Positions 1 to 10,400 of a DNA stretch of 64,000 bases are shown in pieces. The position numbers were made by a program, and so were the translations under genes. Origin of the DNA: Pollutiaquabacter aromativorans (GTDB lineage Bacteria; Bacteroidota; Bacteroidia; AKYH767-A; 2013-40CM-41-45); NCBI GenBank assembly GCA_049177215.1, contig CP185379.1:434001-498000 (forward strand), written 5' to 3'. Under the pieces are notes generated by a model. It did no database searches. It saw only the letters and a list, made by a program, of their open reading frames with translations, and was not told where the DNA came from. Each line of letters begins with the position of its first letter. Position 1 is the first letter of the stretch.

Positions 1-136
1 AAGTCCAGGGACCTTTTCCGGCGGTAAACCTGGATTCGCCGTTATTGTGTTGTTGGACTCTAACTTCCAGGTTGGATGTATAACCCTTATAGTACTGATC
101 GTTCGTACTGCTGTAAAGGATGTAGACGAAATGCAT
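1..136 (-). CDS. GIY-YIG endonuclease-like protein, N-terminal part
   Basis: Reading the minus strand from an ATG at 136 gives 45 codons open to the left edge, starting MHFVYILYSS. The VYI and YKG tripeptides, about 10 residues apart and followed by a conserved Asn, Leu and Arg (SNLEVRVQQHNNG), match the start of the GIY-YIG nuclease fold. In Bacteroidota this fold often occurs as a free-standing protein of about 80-100 residues. The C-terminal part with the catalytic Glu lies outside the window. Family members are structure-specific nucleases, but the substrate of this short subfamily is unknown. It lies downstream of tRNA-Asp on the same strand, separated from it by a terminator, so it probably has its own promoter. 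Confidence 0.8.
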   Translation of the reverse strand, partial: MHFVYILYSSTNDQYYKGYTSNLEVRVQQHNNGESRFTAGKGPWT

Positions 137-142
137 AAATTG

Positions 143-174
143 AAAAAGGAAGTCAAATTTGACTTCCTTTTTTT
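143..174 (-). terminator. Rho-independent terminator after tRNA-Asp
   Basis: Positions 143-172 form a perfect palindrome centred at 157/158: an A-run, GGAAGTC, its complement and a T-run. Read on the minus strand it directly follows the tRNA 3' end and ends in a U-tract. It also separates the tRNA from the GIY-YIG gene. Confidence 0.8.
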
Positions 175-175
175 C

Positions 176-252
176 TGGCGGTCCGGACGGGACTCGAACC
201 CGCGACCCCCGGCGTGACAGGCCGGTATTCTAACCAACTGAACTACCGAACC
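176..252 (-). tRNA. tRNA-Asp (GTC anticodon)
   Basis: The minus strand folds into a 77-nt cloverleaf. The 7-bp acceptor stem has 5' GGTTCGG (252-246) pairing with CCGGACC, followed by discriminator G and an encoded CCA (178-176). The T-arm contains GGTTCGAGTCC and the anticodon loop reads CCTGTCACG, giving anticodon GTC. The D-arm has the usual AGTTCAGTTGGTTAGAAT form. Confidence 0.97.
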
Positions 253-308
253 GGGTCGTAAAACCTTACCCAAAAGCAGGACGATCTGCTGTCCGTTTTT
301 GAGTGGTG

Positions 309-338
309 CAAAAATAGCTAAAATTTCAATACGGACAA
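309..338 (-). promoter_or_regulatory. Candidate Bacteroidota promoter for tRNA-Asp
   Basis: On the minus strand a TTG (338-336) is followed after 19 nt by TATTTTTG (316-309). This fits the Bacteroidota TTTG/TAnnTTTG consensus. It would give a leader of about 50 nt before the tRNA 5' end. It rests on pattern match only. Confidence 0.55.
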
Positions 339-397
339 TTTCGGTCGAATTTTCTATCCATTGATTTTTAACGACTTAGTCGGAAGGGCCGAAACGA

Positions 398-427
398 AGA
401 AGGGAGCCCCTTGTGGAGCTCCCTTCT
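398..427 (-). terminator. Hairpin after the T9SS protein gene
   Basis: A 10-bp perfect stem (AGAAGGGAGC, 398-407, with GCTCCCTTCT, 418-427) lies 19 nt beyond the stop codon at 446. The trailing U-tract is weak, so termination may be partial. Confidence 0.55.
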
Positions 428-445
428 CTTCAGTGTTTTTGGCTG

Positions 446-2491
446 TTACTGACGGATCACGCGCAGCGTGGCTACTCCGCTTTCACTGCTCAGGTTGAAC
501 AGGTAGGTGCCCGTGGCCAGTCCCGATACATCCACCCACTCACCCGAACGAAGTCCGGTTTTGCTCATGACGATGCGACCGTCGAGGGTCAGTACCGAGA
601 GGTTGCCCTGCTCGTTCTGGCTCTTGCCGAACAGGAGACGAACCTGTTCTCCTGCCGGATTCGGAGATACCGTCACCTCCAGGTTGCCGGCGCTTACGCC
701 GGCCACAGCGGTCAGCATCTCAATCGTATTGACGGTCGTGTTGGTGATCACCGCCGGATTGTGGTCGAAATAAATGCCCGCCGTGTTGGTGATGTCGGTG
801 AGCGGAGCCAGTCCGGTTCGGGTGCGGATCGTAAAGGAAACAGATCCGTTGCTGCCGGCCATATCCGTCCCGCTGTCGGGGAGCATGATGTTGTAGAAGG
901 TGAAGGTGAGCACACCCTGCTCGAGGCTGAAGTTCATCGGATGCGTCGCGCCGATCAGGTGGAAGCTCATCGGATCGAGGTTGGCATCCAGCGTATCGCG
1001 CACCACTACGTTATACGCTACGGCATTGCCCGTGTTCTGGAAACGGATCGTGTAGCGCAGCAAGCCGCCGTCGGTGATGACGTTGCGCGGTTCGGCGAGT
1101 TTGTCGTTCGGGTCCCAGGCCAATGAGACGAGCTGATCGAGCGCCAGCACGTTGTTGCCCGGGATCGTATCGTTCAGCGGTCCGATGGTGAGGCTCGAAT
1201 GGAGCGAATCACCCAGAAGCAAGGCTAACGAGGGCATCAGGCTCAGCTGGATGTGGCCGCGTTGTCCGGGTGCCAGGTTCGAATAGTACCACTGCAGTGT
1301 TTGTCCGTTGATCGCATCCGGCGCGGGCGTTGCGCTGATGTAACTGTACATTGAATCCATCACGAAGGTGATCGTATCGCTTTCGATCGCGGTGCCGTTG
1401 TTCTCGTACCAGATCGGCATCGGTTCCGCCTGACCCGGACGTGCAGGCCAGCTCGGACAAGTGATGGAAACTTCATGGATGCCGGGGATCATCGTAAAGG
1501 CGAAATCCAGTCCGCTCGTGCTTTGCGTGGAAGGCTGACAGGTAATCGGTCCCGTCGGAGCGGTTTGGTTCCAGTAGGTGATCGGTTGCGCCGTGATCGT
1601 ATAGGTGATCGTCGAGTCGAAATAGAAGAAGGAATAGTTACCCGCGGCATCCGTGGCAACATAGTGGTTGCCCGGTTGGATGTTCAGCACATGATGCGGG
1701 ATGCCTGCTTCCGAAACGTCTTGTACACCGTTACCATTCACGTCGTCGTACACCGTCCCGGTAAGAAAGCCCAGGCTCGTGATGGCCGTGCCGCTGCAGG
1801 GGCCGAAGTGGAATGCAAAGCCTGACGGCATGCTACAGGAGGTGCTGACCGGAAACAGCGTCGTGATCAGTGGGAATGGGTAAGCGTTGGCCCAGCTGCA
1901 AGTGGTGTCGCCCAATACAAGATAATCGAGGTTGGTCGTTCCGCGCATACCGATCTGGGTATTCATCGGCGAACCGTTCAGCGTATTGGAGTCGTAGATG
2001 AACCGCACACAATTGGTCCCTTCATACAAGTGGATCTGAAAGCTGATGTCGCCGACGTTGTTGAAATACGAGTAGTGCAGCCATTGGATGATGCAGACTC
2101 GGTTCGGGGCCGTTCCATAGGTCCCGTATTGCAAGCTGGCCGTGCCCAGCATGTGCCGCAGGTCGGCGCCGAAGGCGGCCACGATGTTGTTACGGCTTCC
2201 ACTCAGGATGCTCGTGAAGTTGTTGCCGCCGGTTGAATCGAGTTCGATGTACCCGTTGGTGTTCACGGACATGACATCACTCGAGTGCCCGCCCAGATTG
2301 AAGGTGAACCCGATGGGCAATGCCTGGTAACTGACATCGTCCGCGTTGGGCGCATCTACGATAGTTCCCGAGATGGGTGCAAAGGTGTCAAGCGCTGCAG
2401 TGAAGGGGATCGCTGCTACTTGTGATTTGGCTTCGATCGCGAAAGAGAAACATGCGAGCAAGGCGCAGAATTGCAGTACTTTTTTATACAT
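446..2491 (-). CDS. Secreted multidomain adhesin-like protein with T9SS type A sorting domain
   Basis: This 681-residue protein has an N-terminal signal peptide (hydrophobic to about residue 20, then Ala-Lys-Ser-Gln). Residues 30-230 form a beta-rich region with the APNRVCIIQW motif seen in many Bacteroidota exoproteins. An SdrD-B-like domain follows at about 243-335 (TGTVYDDVNGNGVQDVSEAG). A DUF11/DUF7619-like beta-sandwich lies at about 455-590 (WDPNDKL, then YTIRFQNTGNAVAYNV). Residues 605-681 are a T9SS type A tail (SPNPAGEQ, LDGRIV, GTYLFNL). Known family behaviour is export across the outer membrane and anchoring or release at the cell surface. No catalytic motif is visible, so the role is probably adhesive or structural (inference). 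It appears monocistronic, with a hairpin after it. Confidence 0.85.
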   Translation of the reverse strand: MYKKVLQFCALLACFSFAIEAKSQVAAIPFTAALDTFAPISGTIVDAPNADDVSYQALPIGFTFNLGGHSSDVMSVNTNGYIELDSTGGNNFTSILSGSRNNIVAAFGADLRHMLGTASLQYGTYGTAPNRVCIIQWLHYSYFNNVGDISFQIHLYEGTNCVRFIYDSNTLNGSPMNTQIGMRGTTNLDYLVLGDTTCSWANAYPFPLITTLFPVSTSCSMPSGFAFHFGPCSGTAITSLGFLTGTVYDDVNGNGVQDVSEAGIPHHVLNIQPGNHYVATDAAGNYSFFYFDSTITYTITAQPITYWNQTAPTGPITCQPSTQSTSGLDFAFTMIPGIHEVSITCPSWPARPGQAEPMPIWYENNGTAIESDTITFVMDSMYSYISATPAPDAINGQTLQWYYSNLAPGQRGHIQLSLMPSLALLLGDSLHSSLTIGPLNDTIPGNNVLALDQLVSLAWDPNDKLAEPRNVITDGGLLRYTIRFQNTGNAVAYNVVVRDTLDANLDPMSFHLIGATHPMNFSLEQGVLTFTFYNIMLPDSGTDMAGSNGSVSFTIRTRTGLAPLTDITNTAGIYFDHNPAVITNTTVNTIEMLTAVAGVSAGNLEVTVSPNPAGEQVRLLFGKSQNEQGNLSVLTLDGRIVMSKTGLRSGEWVDVSGLATGTYLFNLSSESGVATLRVIRQ

Positions 2492-2613
2492 GTGGAGTGT
2501 GGTTAATGGGCTTAAATGTAGGTGAAATGTACTAGGCTCGTTCGCGAAACGGAAATTAAAATTGACCCGCTGGCCATTAGCCGGATGCAGGAAAATCTTA
2601 GTAAATTAGGGGT

Positions 2614-3240
2614 ATGCCGGTTCGGGTACGCGCCAGTCTTTTAGCAATTGTCGTGTTCGTGTTGTCGTGTTTCCTGACTCAACACCGGGCAATGGCACAA
2701 CGGCTTTCTCCGATGGCTCCGCTGCAAAATCACCCGTTGGAGCGCAAAGCTTTTCAGTCGGAAGTCTCTGTTTATGATTGCATCGACATTCACGAAACGG
2801 TTAACCAGCAGGTGGAACAGTCCTACTACCTGTTGGTGCCTGAACCGATCGATGCGCTGGGTCTTCGGGTCGTGACCTGCTTGTCGGCGCAAACGATGCC
2901 CGGTCGTGGCGATGCAGTGACGGATGACTACACGGAATCGTGTAAATCGACCTGTAACTTCAAAGCTGTAAGTCTGAATCTTACTTCGTCGCCCGACAGT
3001 TCCGGAAAAGATCGGGATCTCCATTCACCACTTGATTCCGTTACCGGCAATACCTCCGGTATGGCATGGATGCAAGTACAATTCGGCAGGTTGCCGGCCG
3101 GCATCTACAGGATCTCTGTCCGCTTCGAAGGAGCGAACACGCCAGGCGGCGCCGCGTGCATCCAGGCCGGCAGTAGTTTGCCAAAGCGACGATTAAAACT
3201 CGCCACCAGTACGGAACTGCTGCTGCAGTCCGGCGAGTAG
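2614..3240 (+). CDS. Secreted protein of unknown function
   Basis: I do not recognise this 208-residue protein. It starts with a clear signal peptide (MPVRVRASLLAIVVFVLSCF, then AMAQ) suggesting cleavage near residue 28. The mature part is mixed polar with a few Cys, and contains a segment resembling an extracellular beta-domain (GIYRISVRFEGANTPGG). There is no T9SS tail. It is divergent from the preceding gene and convergent with the CotH gene, whose stop lies only 5 nt away. The signal peptide and the tight fit between neighbours support a real gene, but codon evidence is weaker than for surrounding genes. Confidence 0.6.
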   Translation: MPVRVRASLLAIVVFVLSCFLTQHRAMAQRLSPMAPLQNHPLERKAFQSEVSVYDCIDIHETVNQQVEQSYYLLVPEPIDALGLRVVTCLSAQTMPGRGDAVTDDYTESCKSTCNFKAVSLNLTSSPDSSGKDRDLHSPLDSVTGNTSGMAWMQVQFGRLPAGIYRISVRFEGANTPGGAACIQAGSSLPKRRLKLATSTELLLQSGE

Positions 3241-3245
3241 TCGAA

Positions 3246-5774
3246 TCAGCGTTCCACAGGCAATCGATACGTGCCGGTTCCGGATGGAGTGTCCAGTACA
3301 ACGAAGTACAACCCATTCGCCAGCGAAGCGTTCGCAAGATCCAGTTGCACGGAATGAAACCCCGCTGCTAGCTGTTGCGCGTCTCCCGGGGAAGCGACCA
3401 ATGCTCCCTGGCTGTTAAAGATGCTAACACGCACCGGTCCCGATTGCGGGAGCCTGAACTCCAGTATCGCCCGATCATGAGCGGGAATCGGATAGACCGA
3501 ACCCGTCAACGACTCGCCCTTCAGCTCGAAGGCATTCGTCGCAAAACTGAAGTGCGCAACGATACTGTCGCTGGACGTAAAGTTCACGCTTGTCAGCACG
3601 GCACTGTCGTTCGGAGCAAACACCTGGGCAGGCGAGGTCCAGTTCACGAATTGATAAGGAGAAATCGCGCTTGCCTCAAGTATGTTCTCCATGCCGCCGA
3701 AATATTGTCCGCTCCACGGCAGATCGGTATGCACCAGGGAATTCAACCGAACCGAACCCGCACCAACCGGGTCAGCATCGAGCGTGATGATGTACGGTCC
3801 GTTGAGTGAGTAACAATCCCGGATGCCGCCCGCCATGTTGTTGCAGCGCGTAAGGATGTAACTGCGCAGTGCCGCGATGTTGGTCTGCCAGTCGGCGATG
3901 TCGCCGCTCCAGCGGTTGCAATGGGCCGGCATCTCGGGTGTCAGCATCATCGTGATGCTGTCCAGTTGGGAGATCATGTTGCCGCAACTGAAAACGGTGT
4001 TCCACAAATCCGCCATGCGCGCGATATAGAACTGCTCGAATACGGGATTGTTCCGGAGCCGGTTGAGTACCTGGATGTGACCCTCCGGATCCGACGGTCC
4101 GTTGAGCGATTCCGGATCGCAGGGCGCGGCATAGGCGGTGATATCCGGAATGCCGGTGTAGTTGATGTAGTGCCCGAAGGTGGCGTCGTTGTCCCAGAGG
4201 ATGTAACCCCACTTGCGGTGCGTTCCGCTCGTATCGAGACCCCGCCACCAGCCGGTGTTGTAGTTGAGCCAGTCGGAACAGACGCTGATTGCATTGGTCA
4301 ACACATAATCGACCAGGCTCTTCCCGTCGAGCTGCGCCATGACGGAATCGTAATGCACCGGATCGCTCATGTCGTGGGTCATGATGTAACTGTAGAGATC
4401 GGCCCAGTCGTCGAGCGCTTGCTGACCGCCGTACTCCGCCCAGGTCGCTCCCCAGGTCAGGATGTACTGGATATGGTACTTGTCCTGACCGTAATAGAAC
4501 TCCGTATAGTCGTGCTCATCGGGATTTTCCCGGATGTCGTAAACGCCCCAGTACTGTCCGTTAAGATATACGATCACTTTTTCCGCGTTGCGGACATCGA
4601 GATCCATCCCGCCTTTTTTGGCCAGCATGTGGACATAAGCGTCGCGAACGTGCGCGCTGCCCGCGTTATCGGGATTGTAATCGGCCGGAAAGTTATCGTC
4701 GCCCGCGGCACGGAGGATCACGCGCTGGAAATTGCGGCGCAAGGAATATTGAAAGAGCCGTTGCTCAATGCTGTGATTGTAACCCATCTCGTCGCGCGAG
4801 ATGAAATCAAGGCTTCGCTGACTGTGTACCCAGGAGTCCTGACCGTGCCGGTTGAACTCGCCATACGTCTTTGCCGCACGAGCGCCTGAAAGATCGAAGT
4901 ATTCGAAACTTCCTTTGGGTTCCAGAGAGCCGTTTCCGTTGGCAAGGCTGGTCAGTTGCGATCCGGAAACCGAGATCACCGGAAAGGTATGACTGACGTT
5001 CATGAAGAAAGTCGAGAATTCGATCAGGCTCGGCAGGATGGCGGGATCGCCGCTGATGACCAGGGCTTTCAATACCATGGTTGCGTTGAACGGGATCGGG
5101 CCGGTGTAGACCGTGCTGCTGGCCGTCGGGAGATTGCCATTCGTGGTATAGCGGATGACACTGTTCGGTTCCGGGGTGACGATCGTGATGGAGTCAGGCG
5201 TCGTGTAGAATCCCGGGAAACGAGAAAAGTCGGGCTTCTCCGCATAGCGCAAATAGGCAGAAGCGGCATTGTTAGAAGTCAACGGGGTTGGATTGGTAAA
5301 GACGTACCAGTCCGTAGCGCCATCCGGCTTCCGGCCACGGGAGTGTCCCAATTGCGTCACGTCCAAACGCAACCCGTCAAGAATTACTCCCGAAGGGTCG
5401 GTGAATACGATATCCTCCTTGTTGTTTTTCGTCTGCGTCAGGCGAAAATTCGTATGATAATAGCTGCCGTTCGTCAGGTTCCGGCCAGAACAAAAGAAGC
5501 GAAGAAAGCCGTTGCCCGGAATGATTGCGCCGGCCGGTATGGTGTACTTGGTCGGTTGTAGGGAATCATCACTCAGGTGATAGCCACCGATCGGAAAGGG
5601 CGAAGGATCATTGTTGTAGAGTTCGATCCAGTCTTCATAGTCGGAATGGTCATCTACAAACTGGTTCAGGTTGGAGGCGGAGTATTCGTTGATGACGACC
5701 TGCGCAGTGGTGGAAGAGGAGTGGGCGAGTAGTTGGAAAACCACTAACAGCCCGGGCAGAAGAAGGCGTGACAT
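3246..5774 (-). CDS. Lamin-tail/CotH-kinase-like exoprotein with T9SS sorting domain
   Basis: This protein has 842 residues with a signal peptide to about residue 24. A lamin-tail domain (LTD) follows at about 25-150 (VVINEYSASN, EDWIELYNN, GGYHLSDD). A chitobiase/hexosaminidase C-terminal-like domain lies at about 195-255 (IRYTTNGNLPT, then YTGPI). The CotH-like domain spans about 300-640 (VYLNGQYWGVYDIREN, then GYILWDNDATFGHYINYT). A T9SS type A tail covers the last 80 residues (VYPIPAHDR, then GLYFVVLDTPSGTG). CotH in Bacillus is a protein kinase of the spore coat; this secreted Bacteroidota architecture has no confirmed substrate. It is single and divergent from the next gene. Confidence 0.88.
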   Translation of the reverse strand: MSRLLLPGLLVVFQLLAHSSSTTAQVVINEYSASNLNQFVDDHSDYEDWIELYNNDPSPFPIGGYHLSDDSLQPTKYTIPAGAIIPGNGFLRFFCSGRNLTNGSYYHTNFRLTQTKNNKEDIVFTDPSGVILDGLRLDVTQLGHSRGRKPDGATDWYVFTNPTPLTSNNAASAYLRYAEKPDFSRFPGFYTTPDSITIVTPEPNSVIRYTTNGNLPTASSTVYTGPIPFNATMVLKALVISGDPAILPSLIEFSTFFMNVSHTFPVISVSGSQLTSLANGNGSLEPKGSFEYFDLSGARAAKTYGEFNRHGQDSWVHSQRSLDFISRDEMGYNHSIEQRLFQYSLRRNFQRVILRAAGDDNFPADYNPDNAGSAHVRDAYVHMLAKKGGMDLDVRNAEKVIVYLNGQYWGVYDIRENPDEHDYTEFYYGQDKYHIQYILTWGATWAEYGGQQALDDWADLYSYIMTHDMSDPVHYDSVMAQLDGKSLVDYVLTNAISVCSDWLNYNTGWWRGLDTSGTHRKWGYILWDNDATFGHYINYTGIPDITAYAAPCDPESLNGPSDPEGHIQVLNRLRNNPVFEQFYIARMADLWNTVFSCGNMISQLDSITMMLTPEMPAHCNRWSGDIADWQTNIAALRSYILTRCNNMAGGIRDCYSLNGPYIITLDADPVGAGSVRLNSLVHTDLPWSGQYFGGMENILEASAISPYQFVNWTSPAQVFAPNDSAVLTSVNFTSSDSIVAHFSFATNAFELKGESLTGSVYPIPAHDRAILEFRLPQSGPVRVSIFNSQGALVASPGDAQQLAAGFHSVQLDLANASLANGLYFVVLDTPSGTGTYRLPVER

Positions 5775-5828
5775 GTTGCCCCAAGTTATTGAAATATGCG
5801 GGATGACTCGACCCTGAATGGCTATGTC

Positions 5829-6710
5829 ATGTCAGGAAAGCGTTATTTTTCGCCCGTGCGGATTCGGTGTCCATTTTTCCTGCTGGTTTTAACGGCTTTC
5901 CTGTCGGGTTCACTACCCGGAAGCGGCCAGCCTTACTTCGACCTCTTCAGCGCAAGGCACCTTGCCGGTCCCGGTGAGCTGGGGAGTCCGGGTGGCGCGA
6001 AGTTGCGGTCTGAATATTCCTTTGTCCAATTACAAGCGCCGCTGCAAGTGAAGCGATCGCCGCAACGGACGATCATAGTGGCACCGTACCTTGACCGATG
6101 GACCGTTCGGTCATCGGATACCGCGGTGAGCCTGCGCGGCTACGGACTACCGGTCAATTTTCTATTCGCGCTTGACTCAGCCCGATGGGACTTGCTGGGT
6201 TCTGTCGTCTTTCGCTGGAACGCTTATGAGGCAAGCCTGCGCGACCCTTCGCAATACGGTGCAGCCTTGCTGATCGGCCGGAAGTACTCGGACAAGCTTC
6301 GACTCCGGTACGGAATTTACGCCAACCGCGAATACTTCGGCTGGTGGGTGCTTCCATTATTAGGGGTGGATTGGACCTGGAAGAATGGAAGCCGGGTTTT
6401 CGGGATCTTGCCCGGATCGCTTACCTGGGAGCGAAAACTGTCGCGAAAGTGGTATCATGGTTTGAGCTATCGGGCCCTGACGACCTCTTACCGGATACCC
6501 GGTGAGCGCTACCTGCGCATCAATGAAACCCAACTTGGCGCGTTTGTCGATTTCTACCCGTTTCGTTCCATCGCTATCAATCTGGAAGGCGGGCACTCGC
6601 TCTTTCGGCAATTTCGTGCCGGTAAGGTCGATACGCGCGGCGCTGAACTACCCGCGGAAGACGGATGGTACGTACGCTTTGGTCTTTCGCTCCGTAAACG
6701 ATTCGACTGA
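5829..6710 (+). CDS. Putative outer-membrane beta-barrel protein (DUF6268-like)
   Basis: The protein has 293 residues from the ATG at 5829. That start gives a proper signal peptide (MSGKRYF, then FFLLVLTAFLSG) and leaves 54 nt of divergent promoter space. An upstream in-frame ATG at 5796 is less likely. The mature part alternates aromatic and polar residues in amphipathic strands (GWWVLPLLGVDWTW, FVDFYPFRSIAINLEGG), typical of small Bacteroidota barrels and reminiscent of DUF6268. No enzymatic motif is visible. It may be a porin or envelope structural protein. It is convergent with lpxH. Confidence 0.6.
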   Translation: MSGKRYFSPVRIRCPFFLLVLTAFLSGSLPGSGQPYFDLFSARHLAGPGELGSPGGAKLRSEYSFVQLQAPLQVKRSPQRTIIVAPYLDRWTVRSSDTAVSLRGYGLPVNFLFALDSARWDLLGSVVFRWNAYEASLRDPSQYGAALLIGRKYSDKLRLRYGIYANREYFGWWVLPLLGVDWTWKNGSRVFGILPGSLTWERKLSRKWYHGLSYRALTTSYRIPGERYLRINETQLGAFVDFYPFRSIAINLEGGHSLFRQFRAGKVDTRGAELPAEDGWYVRFGLSLRKRFD

Positions 6711-6741
6711 AAATGACGTTCGATGCGTTCGTCGCCAGGAC

Positions 6742-7494
6742 TCAGCCTTCGAACTTTTTCAATTGCAGATCCTTTCCGTCGAATACCGCATAGGTGTTGT
6801 ACCGGATCCAATCTCCCAGGTTGATGTACCGGCCTTTGCCGTCGACGATCATATCGAGTGGGAGGTGTCGATGACCGAAGACCATGTAGTCGTATCGCTT
6901 GTTTTGCTGGAGGTCCTTGCAGTATTGAACGAGCCATTCCTGCTCGTCTCCGAGGTAGCGGTCCTCGGCGGTACCGGTAGCGACGCGGCTCTTGCGTGAG
7001 AAATAATCGGCCACACCGATCCCGAAATTCGGATGCAGGCGCGCGAACAGCCACTGACAAAGCGGACTGGCAAATACTTTCTTGATGAATTTGTATCCGT
7101 GGTCACCCGGTCCCAGACCATCTCCGTGTCCGATGTAGAACTTTTTACCGTCGTATTCGGCTTCGATCGGTTTGCGGTAAAGCCGGACGCCAAGTTCTTG
7201 TTCCAGGTAGCCGAACGTCCACATGTCGTGATTGCCGGTGAAGTAGTGTACCGGAATACCGGCATCCGTGAAGGCGGCGATGGCTGCCAACAAGCGCACG
7301 TATCCTCGTGGTACTACGGTCTTGTACTCGAACCAGAAATCAAACACATCGCCCATGAGATACAGTTCCCGGGTGTCCGGACGAATCTGCTCGAGCCAGC
7401 GCACGATGCGCCGTTCACGTTCCAGGCTGCGGGCCCGGTCGGGAATGCCGAGGTGAAAATCGGACGCGAAATAAATGTTCTTACCGGCGGACAT
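6742..7494 (-). CDS. lpxH: UDP-2,3-diacylglucosamine diphosphatase LpxH
   Basis: LpxH hydrolyses UDP-2,3-diacylglucosamine to lipid X and UMP in lipid A synthesis, acting as a peripheral membrane protein. All metallophosphoesterase motifs are visible: ASDFHLG, GDVFDFWFE, TGNHDMW, HGDG and the closing FGHRHLP. The length (250 residues) is normal. I chose the ATG at 7494, whose A overlaps the last base of the upstream TGA stop, a classic coupling signal; a GTG one codon earlier is also possible. It is co-transcribed behind the M1 peptidase gene. Confidence 0.93.
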   Translation of the reverse strand: MSAGKNIYFASDFHLGIPDRARSLERERRIVRWLEQIRPDTRELYLMGDVFDFWFEYKTVVPRGYVRLLAAIAAFTDAGIPVHYFTGNHDMWTFGYLEQELGVRLYRKPIEAEYDGKKFYIGHGDGLGPGDHGYKFIKKVFASPLCQWLFARLHPNFGIGVADYFSRKSRVATGTAEDRYLGDEQEWLVQYCKDLQQNKRYDYMVFGHRHLPLDMIVDGKGRYINLGDWIRYNTYAVFDGKDLQLKKFEG

Positions 7495-10400
7495 CACTGG
7501 AGGTATTTTCGGGCAAGTTCAATCGGGTTAAGTTCGCGCAGTCGCAATTCGAAGCGGATCGTCTCAGCGGTGGAGAGCTCTAAACGGTCAAGAGCGTCGA
7601 GAATGTCTTTGCTATAGACTGCCGGCAAATAGACGACAAAAATATCGCCCAGGATCGGTAATTCAACACCACCTTCAAAACTGACTTTGCCGAATTCCGG
7701 TCGGAAATCGTTGATGTCTTCGAAACTCCCGCCGGCCAGGTACAGCCGGAAGGGCAATTTACCGGGAAGTGTCGTGCTGGCTCTGGCGGTTAGCATCCAG
7801 CCGGAGGACTTTCCGAAATAACTCACCGGTGTCGTAAACCCGCCTTCGGTGAGTACGAACTGATGACTGAAAACGCCGTCTGGTTCATTCCGACCCGGGA
7901 AGACGTCGCGAAACAGATAATCGTCGCCGCCCTCGAAACCACTGAGCCGTAGTCGGAAATCCTGCCCCGCAACCGAGGTGTTGTTGATCGAAACGTAGCC
8001 TCCGAACAACCTTAACCGAAGTCCTTTCTTCGGATTCCGGTAGGGAAGCAGCAGTTGCTCGGTCAGCGTGACTTTGTACATATCCGGATGCCACTGTGCC
8101 TCTACGGTGAGATGACTGGCGTCCGGAAAGGCTGTTACCCGTTCGTAGGAACCCGTCAGGAAAAGTTCGTCACGCGTCGTTTTGGAATAGTGGTAGGCAT
8201 AAGGCAGGTCTTTTCGTATTTGAATGGCGTGGAACCGGAGTTGAGATTCCACCTTTTCCCGGCTCCCATGCATGAACTTCAATTGCAGGGAGTGGTCCGC
8301 TTTCAAATAGTGCAATGCGCCATCGGCTAATACACGACCGCTGGTGTCCTGGTAACTGTCCGTCGCGTAGGCATATCGGCTCCAGCCGGATTGTAAACGG
8401 ATCCGGCGCAGGTTGCCGGTTTTAGGATAGAAATGATAGCGTACGAATCCACCGAAATTCAATTCCTTGTCTTCCATTCCGTAGAGTGGCATCGCCAGCA
8501 CTTCGAATGGTTTCTCTTCAAAGTTCAGGTTGTGCAAGCCGCCTCCGAGCAGCAAGCCGTTATTGGTGTTCCAGCCCACTGCCGGAAACAGGCCGATCGT
8601 CGTGCGACGGTCCACTTCGTGCCCGATGAAGAACTGGAACCGGATGGGTTCGGTTTTTCGGAGTAAGCCCTGCGCTCGACTGAAGTTGTTACGCCGGTTC
8701 ACTTCCGGTACACGGTTTTCAGGATCAAGAACGAAAGAATCAGCGCTATCCGTTTTCCAGTCAAATGCATGGTTGAACGTTGCAGTACTGATCTGTCGCT
8801 TTTCCAATAATTGACCGTCCCGATATGCGGCAAGTGAAACAGGGCCGTTGACTTCTCCTTTGTTCATTACCGTAACGCGTGATATACCGCCTTTTCCGGT
8901 TTTTACTTCCAACGCAAAATCAGCCTTTGCATTGGTGAACGTCCAATCGTCGAAATACCAATCCAGTTTTTTTCCGGAAACGCGTTCGAAAGCGGTTTGC
9001 AGGTCCTCGGGCTGTGGATGCCGGAACGCCCATTCCCGGTAGTAATTGCGCATCGCAAGGTCGAAGACATCCCGGCCCAAGACGTCTTCCAACCAGACAA
9101 TGCCCAAGGTCGGTTTTGAATAGGCTGCCGTATAGTAGTCGCTTTCATCATAGAAGAGCGCTGCTGCTCCGGTAAGTGGATCGGAGTTCCTGCTTGCGCC
9201 TTTCAGATAATGAAGACGAAGGTGCGGCAGGAAATCCTCAGGTTCGTCGCTCAATCGCAGCCACTGTGAGAACTTCGACTCTTTGGGCGAGCTGACCAAT
9301 CGCTGTGTATTCAAATACAATCGGTTCTCCAGGTAAGTGGTCCAACCTTCATCCATCCAGGGATGCCGACGTTCGTTGCTGCCCAACATTCCATAGAACC
9401 ATTGGTGCGCGGCTTCATGGTAAAGCGTCTGCAGGAATTGATTGGCGTTGCATGCTCCGATGGCCACGATGGTCGGGTACTCCATGTCCCGCCCCGCGAT
9501 GTCATCCACATCAACCACGCTCAGTTGTGCATACGGGTACGGACCGATCCAATTTGTCAGACTGTCCAGTGCCTGGCGCAGTACGGCGTTGGATAGTTTC
9601 CAGTTTTGTTCGTGCTGCTGCAGATAGAAACTCCAGATTTCTGGTTTCCCCGGAGCCCGGTCCGCAAGTACCTGATAGTCCTTGGCTGCGAAAAGCGCGA
9701 AATCGTGTACACTGTCGGCTTCGAAGTGCAAGGTCGTCCCCGCGCTGGTTGCTTCCGGCCGAAGTCCGGCATTCGCTACAACCCCACCGGCACGGGTAAC
9801 GGAGTCTGCCAGCAACCGTCGCGTATGTTCCGCCTGATCCTTGAGTACACCGGTAGCGGCGACCCAGTAACTCTCCGGTAATGTCAGCTCGACTTCATAC
9901 CGAGCGTATTCTCCATAAAATTCTCCCCAGCTCTGATACGTCAGGGTGTTCCAGCCATTTCGGTCGTAGACAGCCGGCTTGGGATACCACTGCGTCAGGT
10001 AATAACGACCATCGGCATGTCCCAGTCTCGAAATGGCGGCGTCGGGCAGTTTCACCCGGAAGGGTGTGGCAAGTGTCATGCTCGTACCCGGCGCCAGCGG
10101 TTGCTGTAACTTGATTCGAATGATGTCGGTTGCTCCTGAAAAGTAGGTCCATTGTACATCCTGACCATCACACCGGAAGTCCAGGGAATCCATGAAACCG
10201 CGCTCTTCCGGTCGGGTCAATGCGAATACGGGATCCTGGTTTCCGTAAAGTTCCCGCGCCAGCCCGGAACGGTCCTCCCGATAAGCGTTCGGCCAAACAT
10301 GTAGATACAATTCGTCCAGTGAGCTGTCGGAGCGGTTGGTGTAATCGATCGCAACCTGCCCGCGCAGCATGTGCTCCCGGTCATCCAGTTTAACCTGAAT

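Noticed and set aside
413..1126. 237-codon plus-strand ORF
   Set aside because: Antisense to the T9SS protein at 446-2491 and lacks any domain.
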